A stretch of 64,000 nucleotides of DNA. Origin: Herminiimonas arsenicoxydans (GTDB lineage Bacteria; Pseudomonadota; Gammaproteobacteria; Burkholderiales; Burkholderiaceae_D). Below, in pieces: positions 9,871 to 22,867 of the stretch. Position 1 is the stretch's first letter, and each line of letters begins with the position of its first letter. Location: positions 186,001 through 250,000 of the forward strand of contig CU207211.1 in assembly GCA_000026125.1 (NCBI GenBank), written 5' to 3'. The translations under genes were made by a program, and so were the position numbers. Below the pieces are notes generated by a model that saw nothing but the letters and a program-made list of their open reading frames with translations, was not told the origin of the DNA and did not search any database.

Positions 9871-10434
9871 TCAGCCGACCAGGAAATTTTTCAATAGCGC
9901 ATGACCGTGTTCGGACAGGATGGATTCAGGATGGAACTGCACGCCTTGAATATCGAAATCCTTGTGCCGCACGCCCATGATCTCGCCATCGTCTGTCCAC
10001 GCCGTTACTTCCAGGCAGGACGGCAGCGAAGAACGTTCGATGGCCAGCGAATGATAGCGGGTGATGGTGTAGGGGCTGGGCAAATCCTTGAACACGCCGA
10101 AGCCGGTGTGCGTAATCAGGGACGTTTTGCCATGCATGACTTGCTGCGCCCGCACGACTTTGCCGCCAAAAGCAGCGCCTATCGCCTGATGTCCAAGGCA
10201 TACGCCGAGGATAGGTAATTTGCCGGCGAAATGGGTCAACACCGGAATCGATATGCCTGCTTCATGCGGCGTGCAGGGGCCAGGTGAGACGCAAATGCGA
10301 TCCGCCTTCAAGGCCTCGATTTCTTCCAGCGTAATTTCATCGTTGCGCACGGTGACGACTTCTTCGCCGAGTTCGCCGAAATACTGCACCAGGTTGTAGG
10401 TGAAGGAGTCGTAGTTATCGATCATCAGTAACAT
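9871..10434 (-). CDS. trpG: Anthranilate synthase glutamine amidotransferase subunit TrpG
   Basis: 187-residue class I glutamine amidotransferase. The oxyanion segment is '[13 protein letters not shown]', the nucleophile elbow 'GVCLGHQA' has Cys79, and the catalytic His/Glu are in 'VQFHPESIL' near the C-terminus. It supplies ammonia from glutamine to TrpE, or to PabB if shared, as in many betaproteobacteria. The start ATG (10434-10432) directly abuts the trpE stop codon (TAAATG), which implies translational coupling of the two synthase subunits. Confidence 0.96.
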   Translation of the reverse strand: MLLMIDNYDSFTYNLVQYFGELGEEVVTVRNDEITLEEIEALKADRICVSPGPCTPHEAGISIPVLTHFAGKLPILGVCLGHQAIGAAFGGKVVRAQQVMHGKTSLITHTGFGVFKDLPSPYTITRYHSLAIERSSLPSCLEVTAWTDDGEIMGVRHKDFDIQGVQFHPESILSEHGHALLKNFLVG

Positions 10435-11931
10435 TTAAATCTCCCCATCCAAACCATCTTGCACCTGTTCCGCAGCTCTCAAAACAGCGCGGGCCTTGTT
10501 CTCGGTTTCCTGCCATTCCATCTCGGGTACCGAGTCGGCAACGATGCCGGCTGCAGCCTGCACGTACAGCATGCCATCCTTGATGACGCCGGTGCGGATC
10601 GCGATTGCCAGATCCATTTCCCCACCGAAGGACAGATAGCCGCATGCGCCGCCATAGATGCCGCGCTTGGTCGGTTCCAGTTCGTCAATGATTTCCATTG
10701 CCCGCACTTTCGGTGCGCCCGACAAGGTGCCGGCCGGGAAAGTGGCTTTCAATACGTCCAGATTCGACAAGCCGTCTTTCAATGTGCCTTCGACATTCGA
10801 GACGATGTGCTGCACGTGCGAATATTTTTCGATCACCAGCTTGTCGGTGACCAATACGCTGCCGGTTTCGGCAATGCGGCCGATGTCGTTGCGTGCGAGA
10901 TCGATCAGCATTACGTGTTCGGCGATCTCTTTTGGATCGGCCAGCAATTCCTTGGCGAGGATCGCGTCTTTTTCTGGCGTCTCGCCGCGCGGACGGGTGC
11001 CGGCCAAAGGACGTATCGTGATTTTTTTCTTGCCGCTGGCTACCGTTTCATTACGCACCAGAATTTCCGGTGAGGCGCCGACGATTTGCATGTCGCCGAA
11101 ATTGTAGAAGTACATATACGGTGAAGGATTCAGGGAGCGCAACGCGCGATACAGTGTCAGCGGCGCATCGACATACGGCTTCTTGATGCGCTGTCCGATC
11201 TGGACCTGCATCAGATCGCCGGCCATCACGTATTCCTTGGCTTTGGCGACCGCAGCCAGGTAATCATTTTTGTTGAATTCGCGAATCGTATCAGTGCGTA
11301 CCGACGCGGATGTGACCGGCGCTTCGACGGCTCTATGCAATTTGTTGCGCAAGTCTTTCAGACGCTGACGTGCGTTGGCATAGGCTTCCGGCTGCGCTGG
11401 ATCGGCATACACAATCAGATAGAGCTTGCCTGACAGATTGTCGATGACCGCCAGTTCTTCGGTCAGCAGCAACTGGATTTCCGGCAGGCCGAGATCGTCT
11501 TTGGGCGTTGTATGCGCAAGGCGTTTTTCAACATGGCGCACGGTGTCGTAGCCGAAGTAGCCGGCCAGGCCGCCGCAAAAGCGCGGCATGCCGGGCAGGA
11601 TCGCGACTTTATAGCGCGCCTGAAATTCCGCGATGAAATCGAGCGGGTTGCCGTCAAAGGTTTCCACAACGGCGCCGTTGCGTACCACTTCAACGCGCGT
11701 GCCGAAGCTGCGCATCAAGGTGTTGGCAGGCAGGCCGATAAAGGAATAGCGGCCAAAACGTTCGCCGCCCACCACGGATTCGAGCAGAAAGGTGTTTTTC
11801 CCGCCATCCTGGGTTTGCGCCAGCTTGAGGTACAGTGAAAGCGGCGTTTCCAGATCGGCGAATGCTTCGGCGACCAGTGGAATGCGGTTATAGCCTTGCG
11901 TGGCCAGCGATTTGAATTCGAGTTCAGTCAT
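10435..11931 (-). CDS. trpE: Anthranilate synthase component I TrpE
   Basis: 498 residues. The N-terminal half carries the tryptophan feedback segment (LLESV with 'GRYSFIG'). The C-terminal chorismate-binding domain contains '[16 protein letters not shown]', '[22 protein letters not shown]', '[20 protein letters not shown]' and '[14 protein letters not shown]'. With TrpG it makes anthranilate from chorismate and glutamine. A good ribosome binding site (GGAGAG) lies about 5 bases before the ATG. It is the first structural trp gene, and the ~130 bases before it hold a Trp-rich leader peptide gene and hairpins suggesting attenuation. Confidence 0.97.
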   Translation of the reverse strand: MTELEFKSLATQGYNRIPLVAEAFADLETPLSLYLKLAQTQDGGKNTFLLESVVGGERFGRYSFIGLPANTLMRSFGTRVEVVRNGAVVETFDGNPLDFIAEFQARYKVAILPGMPRFCGGLAGYFGYDTVRHVEKRLAHTTPKDDLGLPEIQLLLTEELAVIDNLSGKLYLIVYADPAQPEAYANARQRLKDLRNKLHRAVEAPVTSASVRTDTIREFNKNDYLAAVAKAKEYVMAGDLMQVQIGQRIKKPYVDAPLTLYRALRSLNPSPYMYFYNFGDMQIVGASPEILVRNETVASGKKKITIRPLAGTRPRGETPEKDAILAKELLADPKEIAEHVMLIDLARNDIGRIAETGSVLVTDKLVIEKYSHVQHIVSNVEGTLKDGLSNLDVLKATFPAGTLSGAPKVRAMEIIDELEPTKRGIYGGACGYLSFGGEMDLAIAIRTGVIKDGMLYVQAAAGIVADSVPEMEWQETENKARAVLRAAEQVQDGLDGEI

Positions 11932-11988
11932 GGGTTCTCTCCGGACCGCTATTGTAGACGAGCGGTTTGGTACTTTGATAAGTAGTTC

Positions 11989-12076
11989 AAAAAACGTTGC
12001 TGATCGGGTAGCAGATGCGCAGATAAAAAAACGCGCAGGTGATCAGCGGCAAATGGTGTTCAGCACCAGTTTTGCC
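11989..12076 (-). promoter_or_regulatory. Putative trp attenuator hairpins
   Basis: Read leftward, one strong hairpin pairs GGCAAA with TTTGCC and TGGTG with CACCA (12076-12048). It includes the last two Trp codons and the stop of trpL. Next, GCTGATC (12047-12041) can pair with GATCAGC (12005-11999), enclosing an inner TGCGC/GCGCA hairpin. This second structure is followed by AACGTTTTTT (11998-11989), as in a terminator. A seven-T run also lies inside it (12031-12025). The parts fit ribosome-mediated attenuation, but the exact alternative pairings are my inference and were not folded computationally. Confidence 0.55.
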
Positions 12077-12140
12077 AGCCTCGCCATAGCCAGGCCTCAT
12101 GAGCGCCTGGTGTTGTGAGTCGTTTTTTGTCGAGAGACAT
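12060..12140 (-). CDS. trpL: trp operon leader peptide TrpL
   Basis: A 26-codon frame starting 5 bases after the gph stop. Its C-terminus reads AWLWRGWQNWC, with Trp at positions 17, 19, 22 and 25: four Trp codons in nine, directly before the stop and upstream of trpE. This is the hallmark of a tryptophan attenuator peptide, in which ribosome stalling at Trp codons controls a downstream terminator. No strong Shine-Dalgarno is visible, so translation may depend on coupling to gph or be weak. The start is the ATG at 12140; in-frame translation then runs to TGA at 12062-12060. It is too short for ordinary gene finders. The call rests on composition, position and flanking hairpins. Confidence 0.8.
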   Translation of the reverse strand: MSLDKKRLTTPGAHEAWLWRGWQNWC

Positions 12141-12145
12141 GATGT

Positions 12146-12847
12146 TTATGTTGGTGAAATAAGATGTGCTGCGTCCAGCAGCGAAGAAACTATACCATCG
12201 GTATCGACGTCTTGTATAGCCTGCCCGTGGTTGTAGCCGTAAGGCACGTTGAGAACCTTGCAGCCTGCAGCACGCGCAGCCTTTGAGTCGTTGATCGAGT
12301 CGCCGATGGCGACGATTTGCGCCGGCGCCAACTTGAAATCCGCACACACTTGCAAGAGTTGCATAGGGTCCGGTTTCCTTTTCGCAAACGAATCACCGCC
12401 ATAAATGATTTCAAAATAATCGTGCAAGCCGGTTTTTTTCATCAGTGGCAGGGTGAAGGCTATTGGTTTGTTGGTTACGCAAGCCAGGCGCAATCCTTTT
12501 GCCTGCATTTCCTGCAAGCCTTCGTGCACGCCCGGATAGGCGCTGGCAAACTCGCCATTGACGTCGAAATAATGTTTTTCAAACAGAACCATGGCTTCCT
12601 GAAAACGCAACTCGACTTCGCTGGCGGAAAAATCCACGCCTATGCTTTTACGCACCAGATTTTCCGCGCCCTTGCCGACGAAGCTGATGGCGGTATCGAG
12701 ATCGAGCGAGGCAAGGCCCAGTCCTTCGCGCATCCGATTGACGGCGATGTGCAGGTCTTGCGCGGTATGCAGCATGGTGCCGTCGAGATCGACGATGACG
12801 CCGCGTATGCCATGCAGCATCTTGTTTTCAGTTGCGCTGGAAGACAA
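12146..12847 (-). CDS. gph: Phosphoglycolate phosphatase (HAD family) Gph
   Basis: 233 residues. HAD motif I is 'VIVDLDGTMLHT' with nucleophile D20 and acid/base D22. Motif II is 'CVTNKP', and motifs III/IV are 'KRKPDPMQLL' and 'AIGDSINDSKAARAAG'. It dephosphorylates 2-phosphoglycolate arising from DNA 3'-end repair. The first usable start is TTG at 12847 (preceded by AAGG), two bases after the rpe stop; the first ATG is at 12820 and would give 224 residues. It is cotranscribed with rpe, and the trp leader begins 5 bases after its stop. This rpe-gph-trp linkage is familiar in betaproteobacteria. Confidence 0.92.
   Translation of the reverse strand: MSSSATENKMLHGIRGVIVDLDGTMLHTAQDLHIAVNRMREGLGLASLDLDTAISFVGKGAENLVRKSIGVDFSASEVELRFQEAMVLFEKHYFDVNGEFASAYPGVHEGLQEMQAKGLRLACVTNKPIAFTLPLMKKTGLHDYFEIIYGGDSFAKRKPDPMQLLQVCADFKLAPAQIVAIGDSINDSKAARAAGCKVLNVPYGYNHGQAIQDVDTDGIVSSLLDAAHLISPT
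12189..12218 (-). promoter_or_regulatory. Candidate trp promoter inside the 3' end of gph
   Basis: Read leftward, TATACA (12218-12213) is followed after 18 bases by TATAGT (12194-12189). It would start RNA about 40 bases before trpL. The -35 matches consensus at four of six positions. A nested promoter would let trp respond to tryptophan separately from rpe-gph. Prediction from hexamers only. Confidence 0.35.
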
Positions 12848-12849
12848 AT

Positions 12850-13515
12850 TTATACCTTGGCCAGTTCGTTGCGCATCGCATCGATGACGGCTTTGTAGTC
12901 CGGTTTGCCGAAAATCGCGGAGCCGGCCACAAAGGTATCGGCGCCGGCGCGCGCGGCAGCTTCGATATTGTCGACTTTGATGCCGCCATCGACTTCCAGC
13001 ATGATGTCGCGGCCGGATTCATCGATCAGCTTGCGCACGGCCGCGATTTTTTTCAGCGTATGCGGAATGAAGGATTGGCCGCCAAAGCCTGGATTGACGG
13101 ACATCAGCAGAATGATGTCCAGCTTGTCCATCACGTGTTCCAGATAATGCAGCGGTGTGGCGGGGTTGAACACCAGCCCGGCTTTGCAGCCGTTGTCGCG
13201 TATCAGTTGCAGCGTCCGATCGACATGTTCCGAGGCTTCCGGATGGAAGGTGATGATGTTGGCGCCGGCCTTGGCAAAATCGGGGACAATGCGATCCACC
13301 GGCTTGACCATCAGGTGCACGTCGATCGGCACTTGCACATGCGGGCGTATCGCTTCACAGACCAGTGGGCCTATCGTCAGGTTTGGAACGTAATGGTTAT
13401 CCATGACGTCGAAGTGGATGATGTCGGCGCCGGCGGCGACGACGTTGCGCACTTCTTCGCCAAGACGGGCGAAATCGGCGGACAGAATGCTGGGGGCGAT
13501 GCGATAGCTGGGCAT
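12850..13515 (-). CDS. rpe: Ribulose-phosphate 3-epimerase Rpe
   Basis: 221 residues. A TIM barrel with '[16 protein letters not shown]' at the N-terminus and '[17 protein letters not shown]' carrying the metal-binding His and catalytic Asp. Also present are 'DVHLMV', '[13 protein letters not shown]' and 'EVDGGIK' with the second catalytic Asp. It interconverts D-ribulose 5-phosphate and D-xylulose 5-phosphate in the pentose phosphate and Calvin pathways. It heads the leftward cluster that continues into gph and trpEGDC, and is divergent from apaG across 179 bases. Confidence 0.96.
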   Translation of the reverse strand: MPSYRIAPSILSADFARLGEEVRNVVAAGADIIHFDVMDNHYVPNLTIGPLVCEAIRPHVQVPIDVHLMVKPVDRIVPDFAKAGANIITFHPEASEHVDRTLQLIRDNGCKAGLVFNPATPLHYLEHVMDKLDIILLMSVNPGFGGQSFIPHTLKKIAAVRKLIDESGRDIMLEVDGGIKVDNIEAAARAGADTFVAGSAIFGKPDYKAVIDAMRNELAKV

Positions 13516-13694
13516 GGTCGTGACTTTAAAGAAGAAGCCGCTATTTTACCCTGCGGCTCTCAGCGCGCGCCGCAGGCATTGAATTTTGCCGGCAGAGGTT
13601 TGCCGTATCTATATATAGTGAGGCTCTGGACGCGCTATGATGTGAAAGAATTAACTGCGTACTTTGAATAAAGTGCAGGCACAAGAGGAATCAA

Positions 13695-14069
13695 ATGGCA
13701 TCCTACGAATTTACCGTGACCGTCAATACACAGTACCTGGAAGAGCAATCCGATCCGGCGCACTCCAATTATGTATTCGCGTACGCAGTCACCATCAAGA
13801 ATACCGGGCAGGTAGCGGCGCAACTTATTTCGCGCCATTGGGTCATTACCGATGCCAACAACCATATTGAAGAGGTGCGCGGCCTGGGTGTAGTCGGCAA
13901 TCAGCCTTTGCTGCAGCCGGGCGAACAGTTTGAATACACCAGCGGCACCTCGATGGCCACGCCGCAAGGCTCGATGGCCGGCGAATATTTCTGCGTGGCG
14001 GAAGATGGCGAGCAATTCGAGGCGAAAATTCCTGAATTCGTCCTGTCCCTGCCACGCACCTTGCATTAA
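13695..14069 (+). CDS. apaG: ApaG family protein
   Basis: 124 residues, the usual ApaG length, forming a single fibronectin-III-like beta domain. Diagnostic stretches are 'YVFAYAVTIKNTG', 'LISRHWVITDANN', 'VRGLGVVGNQPLLQPGE' and 'GTSMATPQGSMAGEY'. ApaG was linked to Co2+ resistance and Mg2+ efflux in Salmonella, but its molecular role is unsettled. It is divergent from rpe and does not sit next to apaH or ksgA here. Confidence 0.95.
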   Translation: MASYEFTVTVNTQYLEEQSDPAHSNYVFAYAVTIKNTGQVAAQLISRHWVITDANNHIEEVRGLGVVGNQPLLQPGEQFEYTSGTSMATPQGSMAGEYFCVAEDGEQFEAKIPEFVLSLPRTLH

Positions 14070-14078
14070 ACCGAACGT

Positions 14079-14219
14079 TTACTCGGTCGCATTGTCTTTT
14101 GGTGGCGAGGCCTTCGGTGCCGGTGGGTTCTTGGGCTTCTGGCCCGAAAACATGGTCCACCAGACGATGAAAACCAACAGGCCCAGTGCGATTCCTGCTT
14201 CAACAAATAATAGCCACAT
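14079..14219 (-). CDS. Small single-pass membrane protein, 46 residues
   Basis: A short leftward gene fills the gap between apaG and mltA. It starts at the ATG at 14219 behind a GGGAG sequence about 10 bases upstream and ends at TAA 14081-14079. The product begins MWLLFVEAGIALGLLVFIVWW, one membrane helix at about residues 2-22. A 24-residue tail rich in Pro, Lys and Ala ends in acidic residues. No domain is recognised. The helix, the ribosome binding site and the snug fit between flanking genes support a real gene. It converges with apaG (9 bases between the stops) and its start lies 14 bases from the mltA start. Confidence 0.6.
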   Translation of the reverse strand: MWLLFVEAGIALGLLVFIVWWTMFSGQKPKNPPAPKASPPKDNATE

Positions 14220-14233
14220 TGCAAATCACTCCC

Positions 14234-15442
14234 ATGTCTTTCATACGCCTTAGTTTACTCGCATCCATACTGCTTGGCCTGGTTTCCTGTTCTACCACTC
14301 CCCGACAGCCGCCGGCGGCACCGTCAGAGCCGGCCGTTCCGGTCGCACCCGCCAGGCCGGTGCCGTCGCCAGCCGAATTGCCTGGCTTGCCAAGAACCGA
14401 AATCAATTCCGCCCTGCGCCCGGTCACCTTTGCCGTCCTGCCAGGCTGGAAGTCAGATGATCAACGTGAAGCCTTGCCGGCCTTTTTAGCGTCCTGTGCG
14501 GTATTGATCCGGCGCCCTGACTGGAAGGGCGCGTGCGCGGCTGGTGCAAATGTTGACGTGAGCGACGACGATGCAGCGCGCAAATTTTTTGAAAATTATT
14601 TCGTGCCTTATCGCGTAGCGAATCCGGACGGCTCATTGAGCGGCACGGTCACAGGCTATTACGAGCCCTTGCTGCAGGGTGCGCGCAAACGCGGGGGCAG
14701 GTATCAAACACCCTTGCACGGCGCTCCGGACGATATCCTGACGATTGAACTGGCAAGTGTCTTTCCCGAACTGAAGGGGCAGCGTGTGCGCGGTCGCCTG
14801 GTGGGCAACAAGGTGGTGGCTTATCCGTCGCGCGCCGAACTGAACAAGTCGAACGCGCTGGCCGGCAAGGAAATCCTGTGGGTGGATGATGCGATTGATG
14901 CATTCTTCCTGCAGGTGCAGGGTTCGGGCCGCGTGCAACTGGATGACGGCAAGGAAATCGTGCGGCTGGCCTACGCCGACCAGAATGGTCAGCCATACAA
15001 ATCGATAGGCCGTTATCTGATCGACAAGGGCGAGTTGACGCTGGATCAGGCATCTGCGCAAGGGATCAAGGCTTGGGTAAGAGCCAATCCGAAGCGACAG
15101 CAGGAACTGCTGAACGCCAATCCCAGCTACGTTTTCTTTCGCGAAGAAAAGGTGACGGATCCTAATGTCGGACCGAAGGGTGCGCTGGGCGTGCCCTTGA
15201 CGCCGCAGCGTTCGATCGCGGTTGACCCGCAATACATTCCATTGGGCGCGCCTGTCTTTCTTTCGACCACGCAGCCCAACAGCAATGTTGCCTTGCAGCG
15301 TCTGGTATTGGCGCAGGATACCGGTAGTGCTATCAAGAATGCCGTCCGTGCCGATTACTTCTGGGGTTTTGGCGCGCAGGCCGGCGAACAGGCTGGCCGC
15401 ATGAAGCAGCGCGGCGCGATGTGGGTATTGTTGCCAAAATAA
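14234..15442 (+). CDS. mltA: Membrane-bound lytic murein transglycosylase A (lipoprotein)
   Basis: 402 residues from the ATG at 14234, chosen because it opens a lipoprotein signal with lipobox LVSC (Cys19). A Pro/Ala linker follows. The MltA barrel domain contains 'GTVTGYYEPLLQGAR' and 'FFLQVQGSGRVQLDDG'. The C-terminal 3D domain has three conserved aspartates, including 'VLAQDTGSAIKN' and 'ADYFWGFG'. The enzyme cleaves the MurNAc-GlcNAc bond of peptidoglycan to 1,6-anhydro products and is anchored in the outer membrane. Its anhydro-sugar products link functionally to anmK at 54-55 kb. Confidence 0.95.
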   Translation: MSFIRLSLLASILLGLVSCSTTPRQPPAAPSEPAVPVAPARPVPSPAELPGLPRTEINSALRPVTFAVLPGWKSDDQREALPAFLASCAVLIRRPDWKGACAAGANVDVSDDDAARKFFENYFVPYRVANPDGSLSGTVTGYYEPLLQGARKRGGRYQTPLHGAPDDILTIELASVFPELKGQRVRGRLVGNKVVAYPSRAELNKSNALAGKEILWVDDAIDAFFLQVQGSGRVQLDDGKEIVRLAYADQNGQPYKSIGRYLIDKGELTLDQASAQGIKAWVRANPKRQQELLNANPSYVFFREEKVTDPNVGPKGALGVPLTPQRSIAVDPQYIPLGAPVFLSTTQPNSNVALQRLVLAQDTGSAIKNAVRADYFWGFGAQAGEQAGRMKQRGAMWVLLPK

Positions 15443-15505
15443 TTCCGGCTCATGCAGTTGCCTTGTAATTGTCTCTATATATACATAGATAGATAGGAGT
15501 TAGTC

Positions 15506-16282
15506 ATGCAATACGAAAACATCCTGATCGAAATTCACGGCAAGGTCGGGCTCATCACTCTTAACCGGCCGGCGGCATTGAATGCGCTCAATGACAAATT
15601 GATGGATGAGCTGGGAAAGGCCCTGCTGTCGTTTGACGCCAATGAAGATATAGGTTGCATGATCATTACTGGTAGCGAGAAAGCTTTTGCCGCCGGCGCC
15701 GATATCGGCGCAATGGCGACCTACTCATATATGGATGTATATAAGGGCGATTACATTACGCGCAACTGGGAGCAAATCCGCAGCGTGCGCAAACCGGTCA
15801 TCGCAGCGGTGGCAGGTTATGCGCTCGGTGGTGGCTGCGAATTGGCAATGATGTGCGACTTCATTATTGCAGCGGATACGGCCAAGTTCGGCCAGCCTGA
15901 AATCAAGCTCGGCATTATTCCAGGCGCGGGTGGTACGCAGCGCTTGCCGCGATCTGTTTCAAAATCCAAGGCGATGGATATGTGCCTGACCGCGCGCATG
16001 ATGGATGCAGCCGAAGCCGAGCGCGCCGGTTTGGTATCGCGCGTAGTGGCGGCGGACAAGTTGCAGGAAGAAGCATTGGCTGCGGCAACCGTCATTGCCA
16101 GCATGTCGCTGCCTATGGTCATGATGATCAAGGAATCCATCAATCGGGCTTATGAAACAACGCTGGCCGAAGGCGTGCAGTTCGAACGCAGGCTCTTTCA
16201 CAGCACCTTCGCAACAGAAGATCAGAAAGAGGGAATGAGAGCATTTGTCGAGAAGCGCGCAGCTAAATTCAAGAATGTTTGA
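15506..16282 (+). CDS. Enoyl-CoA hydratase (crotonase family)
   Basis: 258 residues, typical of a monofunctional enoyl-CoA hydratase. Oxyanion-hole segments are '[12 protein letters not shown]' and '[17 protein letters not shown]'. The two catalytic acids fit 'GGGCELAM' and '[21 protein letters not shown]'. It hydrates trans-2-enoyl-CoA to 3-hydroxyacyl-CoA in fatty-acid or phenylacetate-type beta-oxidation. A good ribosome binding site (TAGGAG) precedes the ATG. It is a lone gene after mltA, and the rrn control region follows directly. Confidence 0.92.
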   Translation: MQYENILIEIHGKVGLITLNRPAALNALNDKLMDELGKALLSFDANEDIGCMIITGSEKAFAAGADIGAMATYSYMDVYKGDYITRNWEQIRSVRKPVIAAVAGYALGGGCELAMMCDFIIAADTAKFGQPEIKLGIIPGAGGTQRLPRSVSKSKAMDMCLTARMMDAAEAERAGLVSRVVAADKLQEEALAAATVIASMSLPMVMMIKESINRAYETTLAEGVQFERRLFHSTFATEDQKEGMRAFVEKRAAKFKNV

Positions 16283-16344
16283 GTCTTGATCAAGAAGACT
16301 TCGAGAAGTATTTGAAAAGAATTGAAGTATTTTCTCAAAAGGGG

Positions 16345-16373
16345 TTGCAAAGGTTTTGGGTGCTTGCTATAGT
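16345..16373 (+). promoter_or_regulatory. rrn upstream promoter
   Basis: TTGCAA (16345-16350), 17 bases, then TATAGT (16368-16373). It lies about 460 bases upstream of the mature 16S end and upstream of the second rrn promoter, giving the tandem arrangement usual for rRNA operons. Confidence 0.6.
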
Positions 16374-16529
16374 TCGGCTCCCGTCGCAGAACAAGCAGCG
16401 CAACGCAGAGTGTAGCGAGCTGAATTGGATGTGATGGGGGTGTGGAAGTGGTGGTAGTAGTTGATGTTTTTGTCAGTCGTTTTGAAGAAATTTAAAACGC
16501 ATCTTTTTAAAAAGTTTCTTAAAAAGATG

Positions 16530-16558
16530 TTGACGAAAAACGAAACATGCCACATAAT
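16530..16558 (+). promoter_or_regulatory. rrn proximal promoter
   Basis: TTGACG (16530-16535), exactly 17 bases, then CATAAT (16553-16558). The ~35 bases before the -35 are A/T-rich (AAATTTAAAA, TTTTTAAAAAG), like an UP element. A boxA-like GTTCTTTAAAAATT follows at about 16626, as expected for rRNA antitermination. Confidence 0.75.
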
Positions 16559-16827
16559 CTCATCTCTCTGCTGCTGACGAACAAAACGATTCGCGGCGCC
16601 GCTGAAACAGCGAAGCAGACAAGAAGTTCTTTAAAAATTAACAGTCGATAAGTGTGGGCGTTTAATGGAAGCGCGGTTATCAAGCTTGCTTGGTGGCTAT
16701 AACTTTAAATATTAAATGCTCACAAAGAAATATAGATACTTTCGGTTAAACGGAAGTACCTGTCAGTATTTTGAGTGAGCGACCGGTTCGAAAGAACCAT
16801 GTCAGCAATGACATAAAACAGAGATTG

Positions 16828-18362
<1,535 letters not shown>

Positions 18363-18475
18363 GAGTTTGCGTGAAAGTTAAGCGTCCACACTTATCGACT
18401 AGTTAATAAGAAAAGAACAGTGAATGTCGGCGATGCGCAGAATGTTGCGTATGGTTGGTTGGTACTGATCCAAAC

Positions 18476-18552
18476 GGGTCTGTAGCTCAGTTGGTTAGAG
18501 CACCGTGTTGATAACGCGGGGGTCGTTGGTTCGAGCCCAACCAGACCCACCA
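18476..18552 (+). tRNA. tRNA-Ile (GAT)
   Basis: 77 bases in the 16S-23S spacer, with acceptor stem GGGTCTG/CAGACCC, anticodon GAT in the loop TTGATAA, T-loop GGTTCGAGCCC and encoded CCA. Together with the tRNA-Ala it makes the standard proteobacterial spacer pair. Confidence 0.98.
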
Positions 18553-18572
18553 AGATATGTATGACCGGTTTC

Positions 18573-18648
18573 GGGGGTTTAGCTCAGCTGGGAGAGCACC
18601 TGCTTTGCAAGCAGGGGGTCGTCGGTTCGATCCCGTCAACCTCCACCA
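18573..18648 (+). tRNA. tRNA-Ala (TGC)
   Basis: 76 bases, 20 bases after tRNA-Ile. The acceptor stem is GGGGGTT/AACCTCC with one G-U pair. The anticodon is TGC in the loop TTTGCAA, and CCA is encoded. Confidence 0.98.
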
Positions 18649-18949
18649 AGATGTCAAACCTAAGTTGATCAACGCAAGTTGACGTAATTTAGGTTTGATC
18701 TTTTAGATAGATCATGAGCTGTTTTTGTTCTTTAACAATTTGGAAGAAGTAAAGATTTATTGGTGCAAACCAATGATGCGCAAGCATTGTTGAGGTGCGC
18801 TGATGGGTTTTGATTGTATCAAATCAAATAGTATTGACGATCAGTTGCTCGCAAGAGCAGTCCAGTGTCAATACAAGCAAACACGTAGTACTTGCTTGCT
18901 TTATAGCCGTCTCTTGGAAGTGCAAACGACCGAGAGGCTAAAGTTATAG

Positions 18950-21826
<2,877 letters not shown>

Positions 21827-21991
21827 AACCTTAGCAGGTCATAGGCATGCAAGTAACGTGTGTGCGATTCGATTCGTGCAATCAAAACCGCTGTAGCCAT
21901 CACCCATGGCCTCAGTGTGATCTTTACTTCTTCCAGATTGGTTTGTTGACGACGTCAGAATAACGACGACGGCAGCAAACGCTACAAGTTA

Positions 21992-22106
21992 TGCCTGATG
22001 ACCATAGCGATTTGGTACCACCCCTTCCCATCCCGAACAGGACCGTGAAACGAATTTGCGCCGATGATAGTGCTGCAACCAGTGTGAAAGTAGGTCATCG
22101 TCAGGC
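21992..22106 (+). rRNA. 5S ribosomal RNA
   Basis: About 115 bases, starting TGCCTGATGACCATAGCG and ending AGGTCATCGTCAGGC. The terminal stem (TGCCTGATGACC/GGTCATCGTCAGGC) is intact and the conserved CCATCCCGAACAG block is present. The operon terminator follows. Confidence 0.96.
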
Positions 22107-22114
22107 TTTTATTA

Positions 22115-22148
22115 GAAAACCCCCTAGCTTAACGGCTAGGGGGTTTTT
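22115..22148 (+). terminator. rRNA operon terminator
   Basis: A 13-base stem, AAAACCCCCTAGC / GCTAGGGGGTTTT, with a TTAACG loop and a T-run, 8 bases after 5S rRNA. Confidence 0.93.
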
Positions 22149-22365
22149 GCTTTGGGAAATCAAATTGCTCGGCACTGCTAGTTGCTGATCAGGAAATTAG
22201 CAGGTGCCGCATGCCTGTGCCTGTCGTCCATCCTGGATCCAACGACTGATCTTTCATTTTCGGCTAAAAAATGCGTGGAAATAACACGGGATTGCAAGAG
22301 TATTTCTTGAAATGACCTGCATGTTCTTCCAGCGAGGCATGATTGTTGGTAGAATAGCGGGCTTC

Positions 22366-22441
<76 letters not shown>

Positions 22442-22446
22442 AATTA

Positions 22447-22475
22447 AAAGGGTTAGCTTCGGCTAGCCCTTTTTC
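22447..22475 (+). terminator. Terminator after tRNA-Thr
   Basis: The stem AAAGGGTTAGC / GCTAGCCCTTT has a TTCG tetraloop, one G-U pair and a T-run, a few bases after the tRNA CCA. Confidence 0.88.
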
Positions 22476-22659
22476 ATTTAAAAGAAAGTTTGTCTGCTGG
22501 TTCGAGTTGCCTTATTTTTCGAATGAATTTTCTTTCCTGCCGCTATCCCGGAAATCTGCGCTGATATATCTGGCCCCGCAGAGCATTCTGAAAAGAAACT
22601 TTTCGCAAAGAAAATAAAGATTTGGTTAAAATAAATTTAACGAAAACTTTATATTTGTA

Positions 22660-22688
22660 TTGACACCAAGTATCCACTGTCCTATGTT
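22660..22688 (+). promoter_or_regulatory. Promoter of the terC riboswitch transcript
   Basis: TTGACA (22660-22665, perfect consensus), 17 bases, then TATGTT (22683-22688), placed just before the yybP-ykoY element. The ~180 bases between the tRNA-Thr terminator and this promoter are A/T-rich, and I see nothing else in them. Confidence 0.7.
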
Positions 22689-22699
22689 GAAGCCAAGTA

Positions 22700-22795
22700 G
22701 TTCCCTTAAAGGGGAGTAGCCTCACTGCAGAAGCCGTCAATACGGGACATTTCCCCGGCCTGCAGACAACGAAATGTTGTGGCGAGACCTTTACC
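22700..22795 (+). promoter_or_regulatory. yybP-ykoY (Mn2+) riboswitch
   Basis: The two conserved internal-loop strands of the yybP-ykoY class are both present: TTAAAGGGGAGTAGCC at 22706-22721 and GGCGAGACCTTTAC at 22781-22794. Between them are hairpin arms such as CTGCAG...CTGCAG and the ACAACGAAATGTTGT stem. TAAAGG can pair with CCTTTA to close stem P1. The family senses Mn2+ and often precedes terC-like or mntP genes, as here. P1 formation would hide the CCTTTA needed by the following terminator, implying that metal switches the gene on. The switching direction is inferred from the sequence overlap. Confidence 0.88.
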
Positions 22796-22818
22796 GCTGA
22801 CAGGTAAAGGTTTTTTTT
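22788..22818 (+). terminator. Riboswitch-controlled terminator
   Basis: CCTTTACC (22788-22795) pairs with GGTAAAGG (22803-22810), followed by eight T residues. Its left arm overlaps the right side of the riboswitch P1 stem, so the two structures exclude each other. Confidence 0.88.
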
Positions 22819-22867
22819 CGTTGAAAGCTTTCTTCGTCGGTATTTGGGCGATTGCTGGAGGATGAAT

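Larger units (their letters stand above)
16283..16827 (+). promoter_or_regulatory. rRNA operon control and leader region
   Basis: This gene-free stretch holds the two promoters, an A/T-rich upstream tract and a boxA-like site. It also contains TCGATAAGTGTGG near 16646, which is complementary to CCACACTTATCGA just after 16S (about 18387-18399). That pair forms the long stem around 16S cut by RNase III during processing. Confidence 0.75.
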
